NCBI GenBank assembly: GCA_025408425.1
Contig: JANXYX010000021.1
Span: 1 to 64,000 of the forward strand
Source: Granulicella sp.
GTDB lineage: Bacteria; Acidobacteriota; Terriglobia; Terriglobales; Acidobacteriaceae
Direction: 5' to 3'
Length of the DNA: 64,000 nucleotides
Part shown: positions 39,051-47,938 of the stretch, piece by piece
Numbering within the stretch: the stretch's first letter is position 1
Layout of the letters: every line of letters begins with the position of its first letter
Made by a program: the position numbers and the translations under genes
Notes under the pieces: model-generated
Database searches by the model: none
Told to the model about the DNA's origin: nothing
The model's input: the letters and a program-made list of their open reading frames with translations, nothing else

Positions 39051-39683
39051 CTAGTCGGCCTGCCACTGATAAGCGTCGGGTTGAGGCAGGCCGATATGGG
39101 CAAGGACACGGTTGACGAACTGCCGGGCCATGTCCGTGGTGCTTTGGGGGTGGTTGTAGAGGGTGGGGATGACGGGGAATATGGTGGCTCCGGCGTCTGA
39201 GGCTAACTGCATGTTACGTAGGTGGATGCGGTTGAACGGGGTTTCGCGGACACAGAGGATGAGGGGGCGGCGCTCCTTGAGGCAGACATCGGCGGCGCGC
39301 TGGATGAGGTTGGAGGCGATGCCGTTGGCGATGCCGGCGAGGGTTCCCATGGAGCAGGGCAGCACGATCATGCCGTTGGAGGGATAACTGCCGCTGGCGA
39401 TGTTGGCACCGATGTCGGCGTCGGGGTGCTGCTTGACTTTATCGAGTGAGGCGAGGAGCTCGGGCGAGGGGCTAAGTAGCTTTTCTGCCAAGGCGTTGCG
39501 GCCGCTGAGTTGCATCTCTTCCGCGAAGACGCGGAGGGAGCTATCCGAGACGACAAAATTTATTTTTGCCACGCGAGCGTCGGCAACGAGTGCGCGGAGC
39601 ATCTCAGCAGAATAGATGGATCCGCTGGCGCCGGTTACGGCGAGGGTGAGATTGCGGGCAGAGTGCGAGGAAGATTCGATCAC
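39051..39683 (-). CDS. ubiX: flavin prenyltransferase UbiX
   Basis: 210 residues. It makes prenylated FMN, the cofactor of UbiD-type decarboxylases, from FMN and dimethylallyl phosphate. Family signatures: VTGASGSIYSAEMLRAL, CSMGTLAGIANGIASNLIQRAADVCLKERRPLILCVRETPFN, and SDAGATIFPVIPTLYNHP. No ubiD gene is in this window. It is convergent with the hydrolase gene with a 12-base gap. Confidence 0.93.
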   Translation of the reverse strand: MIESSSHSARNLTLAVTGASGSIYSAEMLRALVADARVAKINFVVSDSSLRVFAEEMQLSGRNALAEKLLSPSPELLASLDKVKQHPDADIGANIASGSYPSNGMIVLPCSMGTLAGIANGIASNLIQRAADVCLKERRPLILCVRETPFNRIHLRNMQLASDAGATIFPVIPTLYNHPQSTTDMARQFVNRVLAHIGLPQPDAYQWQAD

Positions 39684-39795
39684 GCCTTCGATTATCGCCG
39701 ATGCGACAGACAGGGATGCGCGACTTATCCGGACTAGACCGATTTAACTCATAAATTTGAGTCCGGCCAAAATTGATATTCGATTGTGGAGGTTT

Positions 39796-40818
39796 ATGAA
39801 GGAAATGACTGGTAATTGGCGGGTTGCTTACTGGCGTTCGTTGCTGATGATGGCAATGATATTCAGTGGGACACGTTGCTTCGGGTCGGTGGCTCTGTTG
39901 ATGGAAGAGCCTTTCGGAGAGTTTGGGGCGTTCAATCCGACGGGTCATGCTGCGGTATATCTGAACCATATCTGCGCGGCTTCGCCTACTGAGTTACGCA
40001 TGTGCCAGAGCGGTGAGCTGGGGGTTGTGATCAGTCGATATCACAAGATGCACGGGTATGACTGGATTGCGATGCCGCTGATTCCTTACCTGTATGCGGT
40101 GGATGATGTGAACGATGCGCCAATGTCGGTGGACAGGGCGAAGGTGGTGGAGCTTCGGGATGCGTATCGCCGGAAGCGGTTGCTGGCGCTGGCTCCGGAT
40201 ACCAAGGATGGTGCGACTCCGAAGGGTGAGTGGATTCAGTTGGTGGGGGCTTCGTTCGACCGGACGATTCATGGGTTTGAAGTGAAGAGCACGGCGGAGC
40301 AGGATGAGCGGTTTGTTGCGCTGTTCAACGACAAGCGCAATGTGGGGCACTTCAACCTGCTGTTTCATAACTGCGCGGATTTCTCGCGGGTGGTGCTGGA
40401 CATGTACCTGCCACATGCGATCCATCGGAACTTTGTTGCGGATGTAGGGCTGATGACGCCGAAGCAGGTGGCCCGCTCGCTGGTTAAATATGGGAAGAAG
40501 CATCCTGAGGTGGAGATGAGCGCGTTTGTGATTCCGCAGGTGCCAGGAACAGTGGCGCGGAGCCATGGTGTTGATGGGGTTGCGGAGTCTTTGGTGAAGA
40601 AGAAGAGGTATCTGCTGCCGCTGGCGGTACTGGCTCCGGAGTTAACTGGTGCGGCGGTGGTGGCATATCTGGTGAAGGGCAGGATGGCGCTGCCGAAGGA
40701 TGCGACGATGTTTCAGATTGATGACGCCGTGGTAGAAGGTGGGCCGAGAGTTCCGGTGATCCTACCGGGTGAGGTGCTGCCGACTAGGCCGGGTGAGGTG
40801 GCGGCGCCGACGAACTAG
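39796..40818 (+). CDS. putative papain-like-fold exported protein
   Basis: About 340 residues. The N-terminus has a hydrophobic signal (WRSLLMMAMIFSGTRCFGSVALL). Two motifs fit a permuted NlpC/P60-like peptidase: histidine in NPTGHAAVYL near residue 45 and cysteine in FHNCADFSR near residue 190, with FNLL before it. A hydrophobic helix lies near 265-290 (LLPLAVLAPELTGAAVVAYL), so it may be membrane-bound. The start is at 39796, with GGAGG 3 bases upstream; an ATG at 39805 is also in frame. Exact family not established. The 3' end overlaps the convergent YkgJ-type gene by 35 bases. Confidence 0.7.
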   Translation: MKEMTGNWRVAYWRSLLMMAMIFSGTRCFGSVALLMEEPFGEFGAFNPTGHAAVYLNHICAASPTELRMCQSGELGVVISRYHKMHGYDWIAMPLIPYLYAVDDVNDAPMSVDRAKVVELRDAYRRKRLLALAPDTKDGATPKGEWIQLVGASFDRTIHGFEVKSTAEQDERFVALFNDKRNVGHFNLLFHNCADFSRVVLDMYLPHAIHRNFVADVGLMTPKQVARSLVKYGKKHPEVEMSAFVIPQVPGTVARSHGVDGVAESLVKKKRYLLPLAVLAPELTGAAVVAYLVKGRMALPKDATMFQIDDAVVEGGPRVPVILPGEVLPTRPGEVAAPTN

Positions 40819-41431
40819 GCGCTGCTGCTGCCGGGCGGAGGGCGTAGGCGATGAGGGTTTCGCCGTGGAGGTTATGGGCGGCGTTGAAGGCCTCATTGCT
40901 GGCGGCTTCGAGCGCGGGGATGGCGGGGTCGAGCTCGCAGGCTGCGATCTCTTCCGTGCTGGCGTGGATGTAGCAGAGCTCGCAAGTGGCGAGGTTTACT
41001 TCACCATTGTCGCCTTCGGCGCGCATGGGTGGGCCGAAGGTTCGGCAGAGGATGGGGCGGTGCTCGTAGAGGTCGCAGGTGCCGTGTTCGAGGTCAAGGA
41101 CAGGGCATGGTTCGTCGTTGGCGAACTCTTCAAAGAGGATGGCTGCTTCGTAGTCTTCAGCGAGGATGCCGGTGGTGATGTCGCCGGGGAACCAGGGGTC
41201 CAGGCGGGTGAGGGCTGCGGCTACTCTTGCGTGGACGCGGGCTGCTTTTTCTGGGTCTGATTGTTCCAGGAGTGAGAGGCCTTCGCGGAGGCGGGCTGCG
41301 TCCTCGTGGGCTATGGGGAAGACTCCGATGCAGCATTGGGAGCAGCCGGGGCGGCAGACGAGATGTTGGCCAGAGCGGGTGGTGGCGGAGGCTAGGGCGG
41401 TGTCTACGATTTGGATGAGGGTCTGCGCCAT
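40784..41431 (-). CDS. YkgJ-type cysteine-cluster protein
   Basis: 215 residues. The N-terminal CRPGCSQCCIG and later cysteines (DEPCPVLDLEHGTCDLYEHRPILCRTFGPP, LATCELCY) match the zinc/iron-chelating CxxxC cluster family. Members bind metal, possibly iron-sulfur clusters, but have no settled function. The gene is convergent with the papain-like-fold gene and precedes purB on the same strand by 85 bases. Confidence 0.85.
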   Translation of the reverse strand: MAQTLIQIVDTALASATTRSGQHLVCRPGCSQCCIGVFPIAHEDAARLREGLSLLEQSDPEKAARVHARVAAALTRLDPWFPGDITTGILAEDYEAAILFEEFANDEPCPVLDLEHGTCDLYEHRPILCRTFGPPMRAEGDNGEVNLATCELCYIHASTEEIAACELDPAIPALEAASNEAFNAAHNLHGETLIAYALRPAAAAPSSSAPPPHPA

Positions 41432-41516
41432 TGATGATTTTGTGGAAGGTCGCGCTTACGCGCGATGCCCACTCATGCGATGAGGCTGCATGAATGGGGC
41501 ACCCGATGGGGACAGA

Positions 41517-42818
41517 TTACTCTCCGAGAACGCGATTGAAGATGGCGTCCACGTTGGCTAGCTGGCGGGTGTAGTCGAAGGCGTGGGCTAGTTTTTCTGG
41601 GGAGAGGCGGGCGGTGATCTCGGGGACTTTGGCTACTTCGTCGCGGAAGATGAGGTCGTTCTTCCAGGAGTTCATGGCGTGGGTCTGGACGAGGCGGTAA
41701 GCGTCTTCGCGGGACATGCCGGATTCGGCGAGGTCGAGGAGGAGCTGGCCGGAGAAGATGAGGCCGCCGGTCGACTCTAGGTTCTTGAGCATGCGGGCGG
41801 GGTAGACGAGGAGTTTGGCGATGAGGTTCTCGGTCTTGTGAAGGAGGTAGTCGGCGAGGATGGTGGAGTCGGGGAGGATGACTCGCTCGGCGGAGGAGTG
41901 GGAGATGTCGCGCTCGTGCCAGAGGGCGATGTTCTCGAAGGCGGTCTGGGCGTTGGCGCGGACTACGCGGGCGAGGCCGGAGATCTGCTCGGAGGTGATG
42001 GGGTTGCGCTTGTGAGGCATGGCGCTGGAGCCCTTCTGTTTCTCGGAGAAGAACTCTTCGGCTTCGCGGACCTCGGTGCGCTGGAGGTGGCGGACTTCGG
42101 TAGCCATCTTGTCGAGCGTGGAGCAGAGGATGGCGAGGGCGGAGACGTAGGCGGCGTGGCGGTCGCGCTGGACTACTTGAGTAGCGACTGCGACGGGGGT
42201 GAGGCCGAGGGCTTTGCAGATTGCTTCTTCGTGGGCTGGCTTGAGGTGGCCGAAGGTTCCGACGGCTCCGGAGAGCTTGCCTACGCGGAGGTCTTCGGCG
42301 GCTGCGTCGAAGCGGGCGAGGTTGCGCTGCATCTCGGAGTACCAGAGGAGGAGCTTGAGGCCAAAGGTGGTGGGTTCGGCGTGGACGCCGTGGGTGCGGC
42401 CGATGATGGGGGTGTGCTGGAACTCGATGGCGCGGCGCTTGAGGGTCTCGGAGAGGGCGACGATGCCGGTGCGGATGATGGCGGAGGCTTCTACGAGCTG
42501 GAGGGACTGGGCGGTGTCGACGACATCGGTGGAGGTGAGGCCGTAGTGGAGCCAGCGGGAGTCCTCGGGGGAGTTGATGTGCTCGGCGACGGTGGTGGTG
42601 AAGGCGATGACGTCGTGACGGACTTCGGCTTCGATCTCGTTGATGCGGGCTACGGTGAAGTTGCCCTTGTCGCGGATGGTGTCGGCTGCGGACTGGGGGA
42701 CGAGGCCGAAGCTGGCGAGGGCCTGGGAGGCGGCGGTTTCTACGGTGAGCCAGCAGCGGTACTTGTTTTCGTCGGACCAGATTTTGCCCATCGCAGGGCG
42801 AGTGTAGCGAGCAATCAT
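41517..42818 (-). CDS. purB: adenylosuccinate lyase
   Basis: 433 residues. It splits SAICAR and adenylosuccinate in purine synthesis. Signatures of the fumarase/aspartase superfamily: TSTDVVDTAQSLQL, GRTHGVHAEPTTFG with the catalytic histidine, and the mobile loop QKGSSAMPHKRNPI. The N-terminal MIARYTRPAMGKIWSDENKY is normal for bacterial PurB. It is divergent from marR with a 140-base gap. Confidence 0.96.
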   Translation of the reverse strand: MIARYTRPAMGKIWSDENKYRCWLTVETAASQALASFGLVPQSAADTIRDKGNFTVARINEIEAEVRHDVIAFTTTVAEHINSPEDSRWLHYGLTSTDVVDTAQSLQLVEASAIIRTGIVALSETLKRRAIEFQHTPIIGRTHGVHAEPTTFGLKLLLWYSEMQRNLARFDAAAEDLRVGKLSGAVGTFGHLKPAHEEAICKALGLTPVAVATQVVQRDRHAAYVSALAILCSTLDKMATEVRHLQRTEVREAEEFFSEKQKGSSAMPHKRNPITSEQISGLARVVRANAQTAFENIALWHERDISHSSAERVILPDSTILADYLLHKTENLIAKLLVYPARMLKNLESTGGLIFSGQLLLDLAESGMSREDAYRLVQTHAMNSWKNDLIFRDEVAKVPEITARLSPEKLAHAFDYTRQLANVDAIFNRVLGE

Positions 42819-42939
42819 GAGTTGTTCCTTACTTGAGTGGCTGAGATATGTGCGCGATGGCGCGTGTAGCGAGCGATCACGTTGATGGTGTGGCGACTAT
42901 TTGATTTTACTTGGTGTCGGCGGGAGGAGATATATCGTG

Positions 42940-42956
42940 ATGCGATACAATCGTAT
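42940..42956. promoter_or_regulatory. operator-like palindrome at the start of marR
   Basis: ATGCGATACAATCGTAT is an inverted repeat (arms of 7 with one mismatch around ACA). It ends 2 bases before the start codon of the MarR-family gene. MarR repressors commonly bind such sites over their own promoter, so I infer autoregulation of the marR-clc operon and perhaps an effect on the divergent purB. Not tested. Confidence 0.5.
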
Positions 42957-42958
42957 TT

Positions 42959-43429
42959 ATGATGACGTTGACCAAGGCACGTGGAATGAAGGTGAGGCTG
43001 CCGGCGCAGTTGGGGGAGTTAGCTGAATTTCGATACCGGTTGCGGAAGTTTTTGAGCTTCAGCGAGGCGACGGCGGAAGCGGCAGGGATCTCTGCGCAGC
43101 AGTACCAGTTGCTGCAGGTGATTGCGGCTGCACCGGAGGGGCGTGCGGCGTCGATCTCGTACGTTGCGGAGCGGATGGTGGTGCGGCATAACAGTGCGGT
43201 GGAACTGGTTGACCGGGCGGAGAAGGCGGGGCTGGTGCGACGGGTTGCGGATGAGAGTGATCATCGGCGATCGCTGGTGGAGATTACGGAGCGTGGTGGG
43301 GAGTTGGTGGCGCGGCTAGTGGCAGAGCATCTGACGGAGGTGAAGGCCGAGGGGGCAGAGCTGATTCGGACACTAGAGGCACTGCTGGAGCAGCGAGCGG
43401 GGATGACGAGAAAGATTGGAGAGCGATGA
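42959..43429 (+). CDS. MarR family transcriptional regulator
   Basis: 156 residues with a winged helix: AGISAQQYQLLQVI, then SISYVAERMVVRHNSAVELVDRAEKAGLVRR (recognition helix) and the wing DESDHRRSLVEITERG. A long C-terminal helix would serve dimerisation. Its stop overlaps the start of the clc gene by 4 bases, so it very likely controls that channel gene and itself through the palindrome just upstream. The inducing ligand is unknown. Confidence 0.9.
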   Translation: MMTLTKARGMKVRLPAQLGELAEFRYRLRKFLSFSEATAEAAGISAQQYQLLQVIAAAPEGRAASISYVAERMVVRHNSAVELVDRAEKAGLVRRVADESDHRRSLVEITERGGELVARLVAEHLTEVKAEGAELIRTLEALLEQRAGMTRKIGER

Positions 43430-45240
43430 CAAAGTTAGGGACTCCTGAAGTATTGCGAGACTACTCGGTTAACCACCGGATGCTGACGATCAGTGGCCTG
43501 GCGGCAATTCTTGGGGTTGCCGGTGCGGTGCTGGCGTGGGTTCTGCTGGGGCTGATTCGTTTGGCGACAAATGTTTTTTATTACCATCGGTTGAGCTTTG
43601 TCGATGCGAGTCCTGCGCTCAATACGCTGGGGTGGAAGAGCGTCTTTGCGCCGGTGGTTGGCGGGTTGTTGATTGGGTTGATTGCGCGGTATGGGTCGGA
43701 GAAGATTCGCGGACATGGGATGCCAGAGGCGATCGAGGCGATCGTCTTCAAAGGAGGCAAGGTGGCGCCGCGGCTTGCGATATTGAAGCCGCTGGCGACG
43801 GCGATTGCGATTGGATCGGGTGGACCGTTTGGGGCGGAGGGGCCGATCATCATGACGGGCGGGGCCACGGGGTCACTGATTGGTCAGCTGCTGGATACGA
43901 CGGATGCGGAGCGTACGACGCTGCTGGTTGCGGGTGCTGCGGCGGGAATGTCTGCTACGTTTTCGTGTCCGCTGTCGGCAGTGTTGCTGGCGGTGGAGTT
44001 GCTACTGTTTGAGTGGCGTCCGCGTAGCCTGGTTCCGGTGGCGGTGGCTTCGGTGACTGCGGGAGCGATACGACGATTTTTGCTGGGACCGGGGCCGATC
44101 TTTCCGATGCAGGTGACGACGGTGCCGATGCACCACATGGCGATGATTGGTGCGCTGGTGGTTGGGGTGCTGGCGGCGTTGCTGTCGATGGGTCTGAGCC
44201 GTACGTTGTATGCGGTTGAGGATTTGTTTGAGCGGCTTCCTGTTCACTGGATGTGGTGGCCGGCGATTGGCGGCGTGATTGTGGGGATTGGCGGGATGAT
44301 CTTTCCCCCGGCGCTTGGGGTTGGGTATGGGGTAATTCAGCGGCTGGTGACGGATGACGTGACCTGGAAGCTGATCGTCGGTGTTCTGCTGGTGAAGAGC
44401 TTTATCTGGACGTTTTCTTTGGGGTCGAATACTTCGGGTGGCATTCTGGCCCCATTGCTGATGATCGGGGGCGCGATGGGCGCAGCGATGGGGCATGTAC
44501 TGACGCCGATATCGCAGGGAGCATGGGCGCTGGTGGGGATGTCGGCAATACTGGCGGCGTCGATTGGCGCACCCCTGACGGCGGCGATGCTGGCAGTGGA
44601 GCTGACGCACAACGGCGGACTGATGCTGCCGGTGCTGCTGGCCTGCGTGGTGAGTTATGGGCTGGGAGTGCTGCTGCAGCCGCGGTCAATATTGACCGAG
44701 CGTCTGAGCCGACGAGGGCTTCATCTGAGCCGTGAGTATGGAGTGGATCCGCTGGAGACGATGGTGGTGCGGGATGCGATGCATACCAGCGTGTTTGCGC
44801 TGTCAGCGGACGCGACGCGGCATGCAGCAGCGGACTGGCTCAGGAAGATGGAGGCGCGGGGGCCGGAATCCTGGAGCCACTGGCAGCGGTTGTTTCCATT
44901 GCTGGATTTCGAGGGCAGACTGGTGTCCATTCTGACGCGAACGCAGATGATGGCTGCTGCGAAACAGGGTGACTTGTCCAAGCCACTTGCTGGGGATGGG
45001 AGTTTGTTGCCAAAGACGATGGGTCCAATGGACACGTTGCGTCAAGCAGCCGGGACGATGGCGGCCTCGAAGCTGACGCGGTATCCGGTACTGGATGAGG
45101 AAGGGAAGTTCCTTGGGATTATTACGATTGACGACTTGCTGAAGGCCCGCAGCAAGGAGACGCTGCGGGAGAGCAACCGCACGCGGGTGCTACGACTGCG
45201 GTGGCCGTTTGGGAGTAATGGGGTTCCGCGGGTGGAGTAA
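43426..45240 (+). CDS. ClC-type chloride channel/transporter with CBS domains
   Basis: 604 residues. The first 430 contain the ClC membrane core: GSGGPFGAEGPI (the gating glutamate lies in GAEGP), GHGMPEAIEAI, and SLGSNTSGGILAPLLMIGGAMG. The last 150 residues hold two CBS-like motifs (VVRDAMHTSVFAL and KLTRYPVLDEEGKFLGIITIDDLL), which usually bind nucleotides. It moves chloride or another anion, possibly in exchange for protons. Translationally coupled to marR by a 4-base overlap. Confidence 0.93.
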   Translation: MTKLGTPEVLRDYSVNHRMLTISGLAAILGVAGAVLAWVLLGLIRLATNVFYYHRLSFVDASPALNTLGWKSVFAPVVGGLLIGLIARYGSEKIRGHGMPEAIEAIVFKGGKVAPRLAILKPLATAIAIGSGGPFGAEGPIIMTGGATGSLIGQLLDTTDAERTTLLVAGAAAGMSATFSCPLSAVLLAVELLLFEWRPRSLVPVAVASVTAGAIRRFLLGPGPIFPMQVTTVPMHHMAMIGALVVGVLAALLSMGLSRTLYAVEDLFERLPVHWMWWPAIGGVIVGIGGMIFPPALGVGYGVIQRLVTDDVTWKLIVGVLLVKSFIWTFSLGSNTSGGILAPLLMIGGAMGAAMGHVLTPISQGAWALVGMSAILAASIGAPLTAAMLAVELTHNGGLMLPVLLACVVSYGLGVLLQPRSILTERLSRRGLHLSREYGVDPLETMVVRDAMHTSVFALSADATRHAAADWLRKMEARGPESWSHWQRLFPLLDFEGRLVSILTRTQMMAAAKQGDLSKPLAGDGSLLPKTMGPMDTLRQAAGTMAASKLTRYPVLDEEGKFLGIITIDDLLKARSKETLRESNRTRVLRLRWPFGSNGVPRVE

Positions 45241-45251
45241 GCCGACGAGGA

Positions 45252-45503
45252 CTAGGTCACGGAGAAGAGCTCGGACATTTCGGCATGCAGGAAGCCGCGG
45301 CCGGGCTTGTAGGGCTGGATCCACTTGCCGTCGAGGACGAACTGGGGGATGGCGCGTTTGCCTACGTTGGCGAACACTTTGTCGGCTGCGCCGGGGGTGG
45401 TTTCGATGTCGATCTCTGTGAAGGGGATGCTGTGTTTGTTGAGGAAGCGTTTGGCTTCCCGGCAGTCGCGGCACCAGGAAGCGGAGTAGAGAGTTAATTC
45501 CAT
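45252..45503 (-). CDS. glutaredoxin-like protein
   Basis: 83 residues. A thioredoxin fold with CRDC at 11-14, cis-proline in RAIPQFV, and the C-terminal GRGFLHAEM region. It would reduce disulfides or glutathionylated proteins in the cytoplasm. The last gene of a five-gene run (aguA, a hypothetical gene, tadA, DUF3175, this gene); the DUF3175 stop is 9 bases upstream. Convergent with the ClC gene, 11 bases apart. Confidence 0.88.
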   Translation of the reverse strand: MELTLYSASWCRDCREAKRFLNKHSIPFTEIDIETTPGAADKVFANVGKRAIPQFVLDGKWIQPYKPGRGFLHAEMSELFSVT

Positions 45504-45512
45504 AGGTCTATT

Positions 45513-45932
45513 TTACTTGGGGAAGAAGTTGTAAGTATTGTTCTTGCTCGTGATAGTTGGGGAGGATCCCGTCGTTGATGGCGTAAGTGTAGCCGGTGAT
45601 GTAGGCGGCTTCGCCGGAGGCGAGGTCTTGATTTTCTTGACTGTTTTGTTTGGTGCGGGCTTGCTTTCTTTTTGAGAGGCGATGATACCGGAGAGGATTT
45701 CTTTTGCGCGTTCGAGGACTTTGTGGCGGGCGGGGGTGAGGTTTTTGCCGGCGCGATTGATGTAGAAGTTGAGCATTCGCATGCCGGAGACGGGGCCCTT
45801 GGGTGAGACTTCTGGCGAGGCGAGGGACTGGGCTATGGTTCGTGCATCTTTTTTGAAGAGGCCTGCTTCTGGATAGGTGGAATGGGTGTCAACCTTTGCT
45901 GACCACTTCTTCGTTGCCTTCCTGGTCGCCAT
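45513..45932 (-). CDS. DUF3175 domain protein
   Basis: 139 residues. The first about 90 match DUF3175 (KWSAKVDTHS, GLFKKDARTIAQSL, SGMRMLNFYINRAGKNLTPARHKVLERAKE). The remainder is a Lys/Pro/Ser/Thr-rich low-complexity tail. Function unknown. The start overlaps the 3' end of tadA by 44 bases in a different frame. Small, basic and operonic, it may bind nucleic acid, but this is a guess. Confidence 0.8.
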   Translation of the reverse strand: MATRKATKKWSAKVDTHSTYPEAGLFKKDARTIAQSLASPEVSPKGPVSGMRMLNFYINRAGKNLTPARHKVLERAKEILSGIIASQKESKPAPNKTVKKIKTSPPAKPPTSPATLTPSTTGSSPTITSKNNTYNFFPK

Positions 45933-46440
45933 TGGTCACCGCTCCCTGTGGCGTTGGATGCGCGGGGCGCTTGCGTCGCTGTACGAAGAAGTTGGTGAGC
46001 ATGGCGCCGCACTCTTCGGAGAGGAGGCCGGAGGTGACTTCGACTTTGTGGTTGAGCTGAGGGTGGTTCATGACGTTGAGGACAGAGCCGCAGGCGCCGG
46101 CTTTGGGGTCGGGTGCGGCGTAGACGAGGCGATCGATGCGGGCGTGGAGGATGGCTCCGGCACACATGGCGCAGGGCTCGAGGGTGACGTAGAGGGTGCA
46201 GCCTTCGGATTCGCCGGGGGGTGGGCTGAGACGGTAGTTCTGAAGGGCCAGGCCGGCGGCGCGGAGGGCGACGATTTCTGCGTGGGCGGAGGGGTCGTGG
46301 TCGCGGAGGACACGGTTCTGGCCGCGGGCGATGATTTCGTTTTTGTAAACGATGACTGCGCCTATGGGGACATCGCCGGACGCTTCGGCGGCGTGGGCTT
46401 CGGCGATGGCGGCGTTCATGAAGGTGAGGTCTTCAGGCAT
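45889..46440 (-). CDS. tadA: tRNA(adenine34) deaminase TadA
   Basis: 183 residues. It converts A34 to inosine in tRNA-Arg(ACG). Zinc and catalytic residues are His53-Ala-Glu55 (HAEIVAL) and Cys90-x2-Cys93 (PCAMCAG). The substrate-side NVMNHPQLNHKVEVTSGLLSEECGAML region is typical of TadA. The upstream 111-residue gene overlaps it by 8 bases. Confidence 0.93.
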   Translation of the reverse strand: MPEDLTFMNAAIAEAHAAEASGDVPIGAVIVYKNEIIARGQNRVLRDHDPSAHAEIVALRAAGLALQNYRLSPPPGESEGCTLYVTLEPCAMCAGAILHARIDRLVYAAPDPKAGACGSVLNVMNHPQLNHKVEVTSGLLSEECGAMLTNFFVQRRKRPAHPTPQGAVTNGDQEGNEEVVSKG

Positions 46441-46768
46441 GGGCTAGCTGCGGTCTCTCTTTAGGTTGGGCTTGAGGGCCGAAGAAGTGGTCGATTTGTT
46501 GCGCGAGGTTCATCAGTGCTGGCCGACGTTGAGCAAGTTGCCCTTCGTTCAACATGAACTGCTTCACCCAGAGTTGTTCCAGCAACGGGAGTGTCTGTTT
46601 CACGGTGAACTTGCTGGTGGGATTGCCGATCGTCGCTTCATAGAAGTACTTGGCCTCAGGATCGTACTCATCATGCGGACACTCACCTGCAATGAGGCCT
46701 TCGACGTCAGCAATCGCGAATAGTTCTTTCAACGAGTCCAAATCCGGTGGTAGGGGCCAGGCGGTCAT
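46433..46768 (-). CDS. 111-residue protein of unknown function
   Basis: The frame overlaps aguA by 4 bases and tadA by 8 bases, which argues strongly for a real gene. The stretch DVEGLIAGECPHDEYDPEAKYFYEA resembles the DP-G-x-x-x-PEDEYD pattern of DUF1871-type proteins, but the match is only by eye. It is acidic in its first half and has no membrane segment. Function not inferred. Confidence 0.75.
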   Translation of the reverse strand: MTAWPLPPDLDSLKELFAIADVEGLIAGECPHDEYDPEAKYFYEATIGNPTSKFTVKQTLPLLEQLWVKQFMLNEGQLAQRRPALMNLAQQIDHFFGPQAQPKERPQLAHA

Positions 46769-47862
46769 GCGGGTTCTTGTTGGGTCATGCAGTGGAGGGT
46801 GCCCAGGCCCCAGACGAGGTCTACGGCGTGGATGCCTATGACTTCGCGGGTGGGGAAGCAGTTGGCGATGATGTTGAGGGCGTGGCGGTCGTGGGGGTCG
46901 TTGAAGGTGGGGACGAGGACGAGATCGTTGGCGATGTAGAAGTTGGCGTAGCTGGCAGGGAGGCGCTGGCCCTCGAAGATGACGGGGTTGGGCATGGGGA
47001 GGGTGATGATGTCGAAGGGCTGGCCTTCGAGATTGCGGGCGGTGCGGAGGCGGTCGAGGTTTTCGGCGAGGGGGAGGTGGTTTTCGTCGTGAGTGTTGGG
47101 CTCTACGGCGGTGAGGATGGTGTTTGCGTTCTCAGCGGGACCGGGTACAAAGCGGGTGACGTCATCGACGTGGCCGTGGGTGTCGTCGCCGGCACAGCCG
47201 CGGTTGAGCCAGATGGTCTGCTCGATGCCGAGGTAGTTTTTGAAGGCGTCTTCGAGGTGGTGGCGGGTCTCTTCTGCGTTGCCGAGGCCGGGGTTGCGCT
47301 CCTGGACTTCGGAGAGGAGGCACTCTTCGGTGGTGAGGAGGATGCCGGCGCCGTTGGTGTCGATGCTGCCGCCTTCGAGGACGATGCGGTGGGCGGGTTT
47401 GTGGGGGAAGGTGACTTCAGGGCAGAACTCGGGCATGGCGTAGAGCTTGGCAACGTGCTGGGGGATCTGATTGTCGCGGCGCCAGTTATCGTACTTGGCC
47501 CAGGCGTTGAACTTCCAGTTGGTGAGGGCGATGTCGCCTGCGGGATTCTTGACGAAGATGGGGCCGGAGTCGCGGAGCCAGACGCGGTCGGTAGGCCAGT
47601 GATGAAAGTGGAGGCGAGCTAGATTGGCTCCTGCGCGGCGGAGTTGAGAGACGGCACGGGTCTCGGCGAGGAGGTTGTTTACGAGGATGTGGACGTCTTC
47701 GACTTGCGAGAGGTGGCGGACGATGTCGGCGTAGACCCAGGGGATGGGCAGGAATTTTCCGGGCCAGTCTTCGGAGTTATGGGGCCAGGCGATCCAGGTG
47801 GCGGCGTGGGGGGCCCACTCGGCGGGCATGCGGAAGTTCTGGGCGCTGGGCGTGTCGGTCAT
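46765..47862 (-). CDS. aguA: agmatine deiminase
   Basis: About 365 residues. It converts agmatine to N-carbamoylputrescine. Motifs of the guanidino-modifying fold: WIAWPHN near the start, EGGSIDTNGAG, CAGDDTHGHVDDV, and the catalytic cysteine near the C-terminus in GTLHCMTQQ. The frame runs 31 codons upstream, but only the ATG at 47862 is followed by family-like sequence. First gene of a tightly packed operon; aguB lies about 3.3 kb upstream on the same strand. Confidence 0.93.
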   Translation of the reverse strand: MTDTPSAQNFRMPAEWAPHAATWIAWPHNSEDWPGKFLPIPWVYADIVRHLSQVEDVHILVNNLLAETRAVSQLRRAGANLARLHFHHWPTDRVWLRDSGPIFVKNPAGDIALTNWKFNAWAKYDNWRRDNQIPQHVAKLYAMPEFCPEVTFPHKPAHRIVLEGGSIDTNGAGILLTTEECLLSEVQERNPGLGNAEETRHHLEDAFKNYLGIEQTIWLNRGCAGDDTHGHVDDVTRFVPGPAENANTILTAVEPNTHDENHLPLAENLDRLRTARNLEGQPFDIITLPMPNPVIFEGQRLPASYANFYIANDLVLVPTFNDPHDRHALNIIANCFPTREVIGIHAVDLVWGLGTLHCMTQQEPA

Positions 47863-47938
47863 GGAGGGTTGCAGCTTCCTTTGGTCTTGTCTGTCGTTGG
47901 CGCTGGTTGAGGGATGTCCCCCCTCCCCCGTCGTTATG

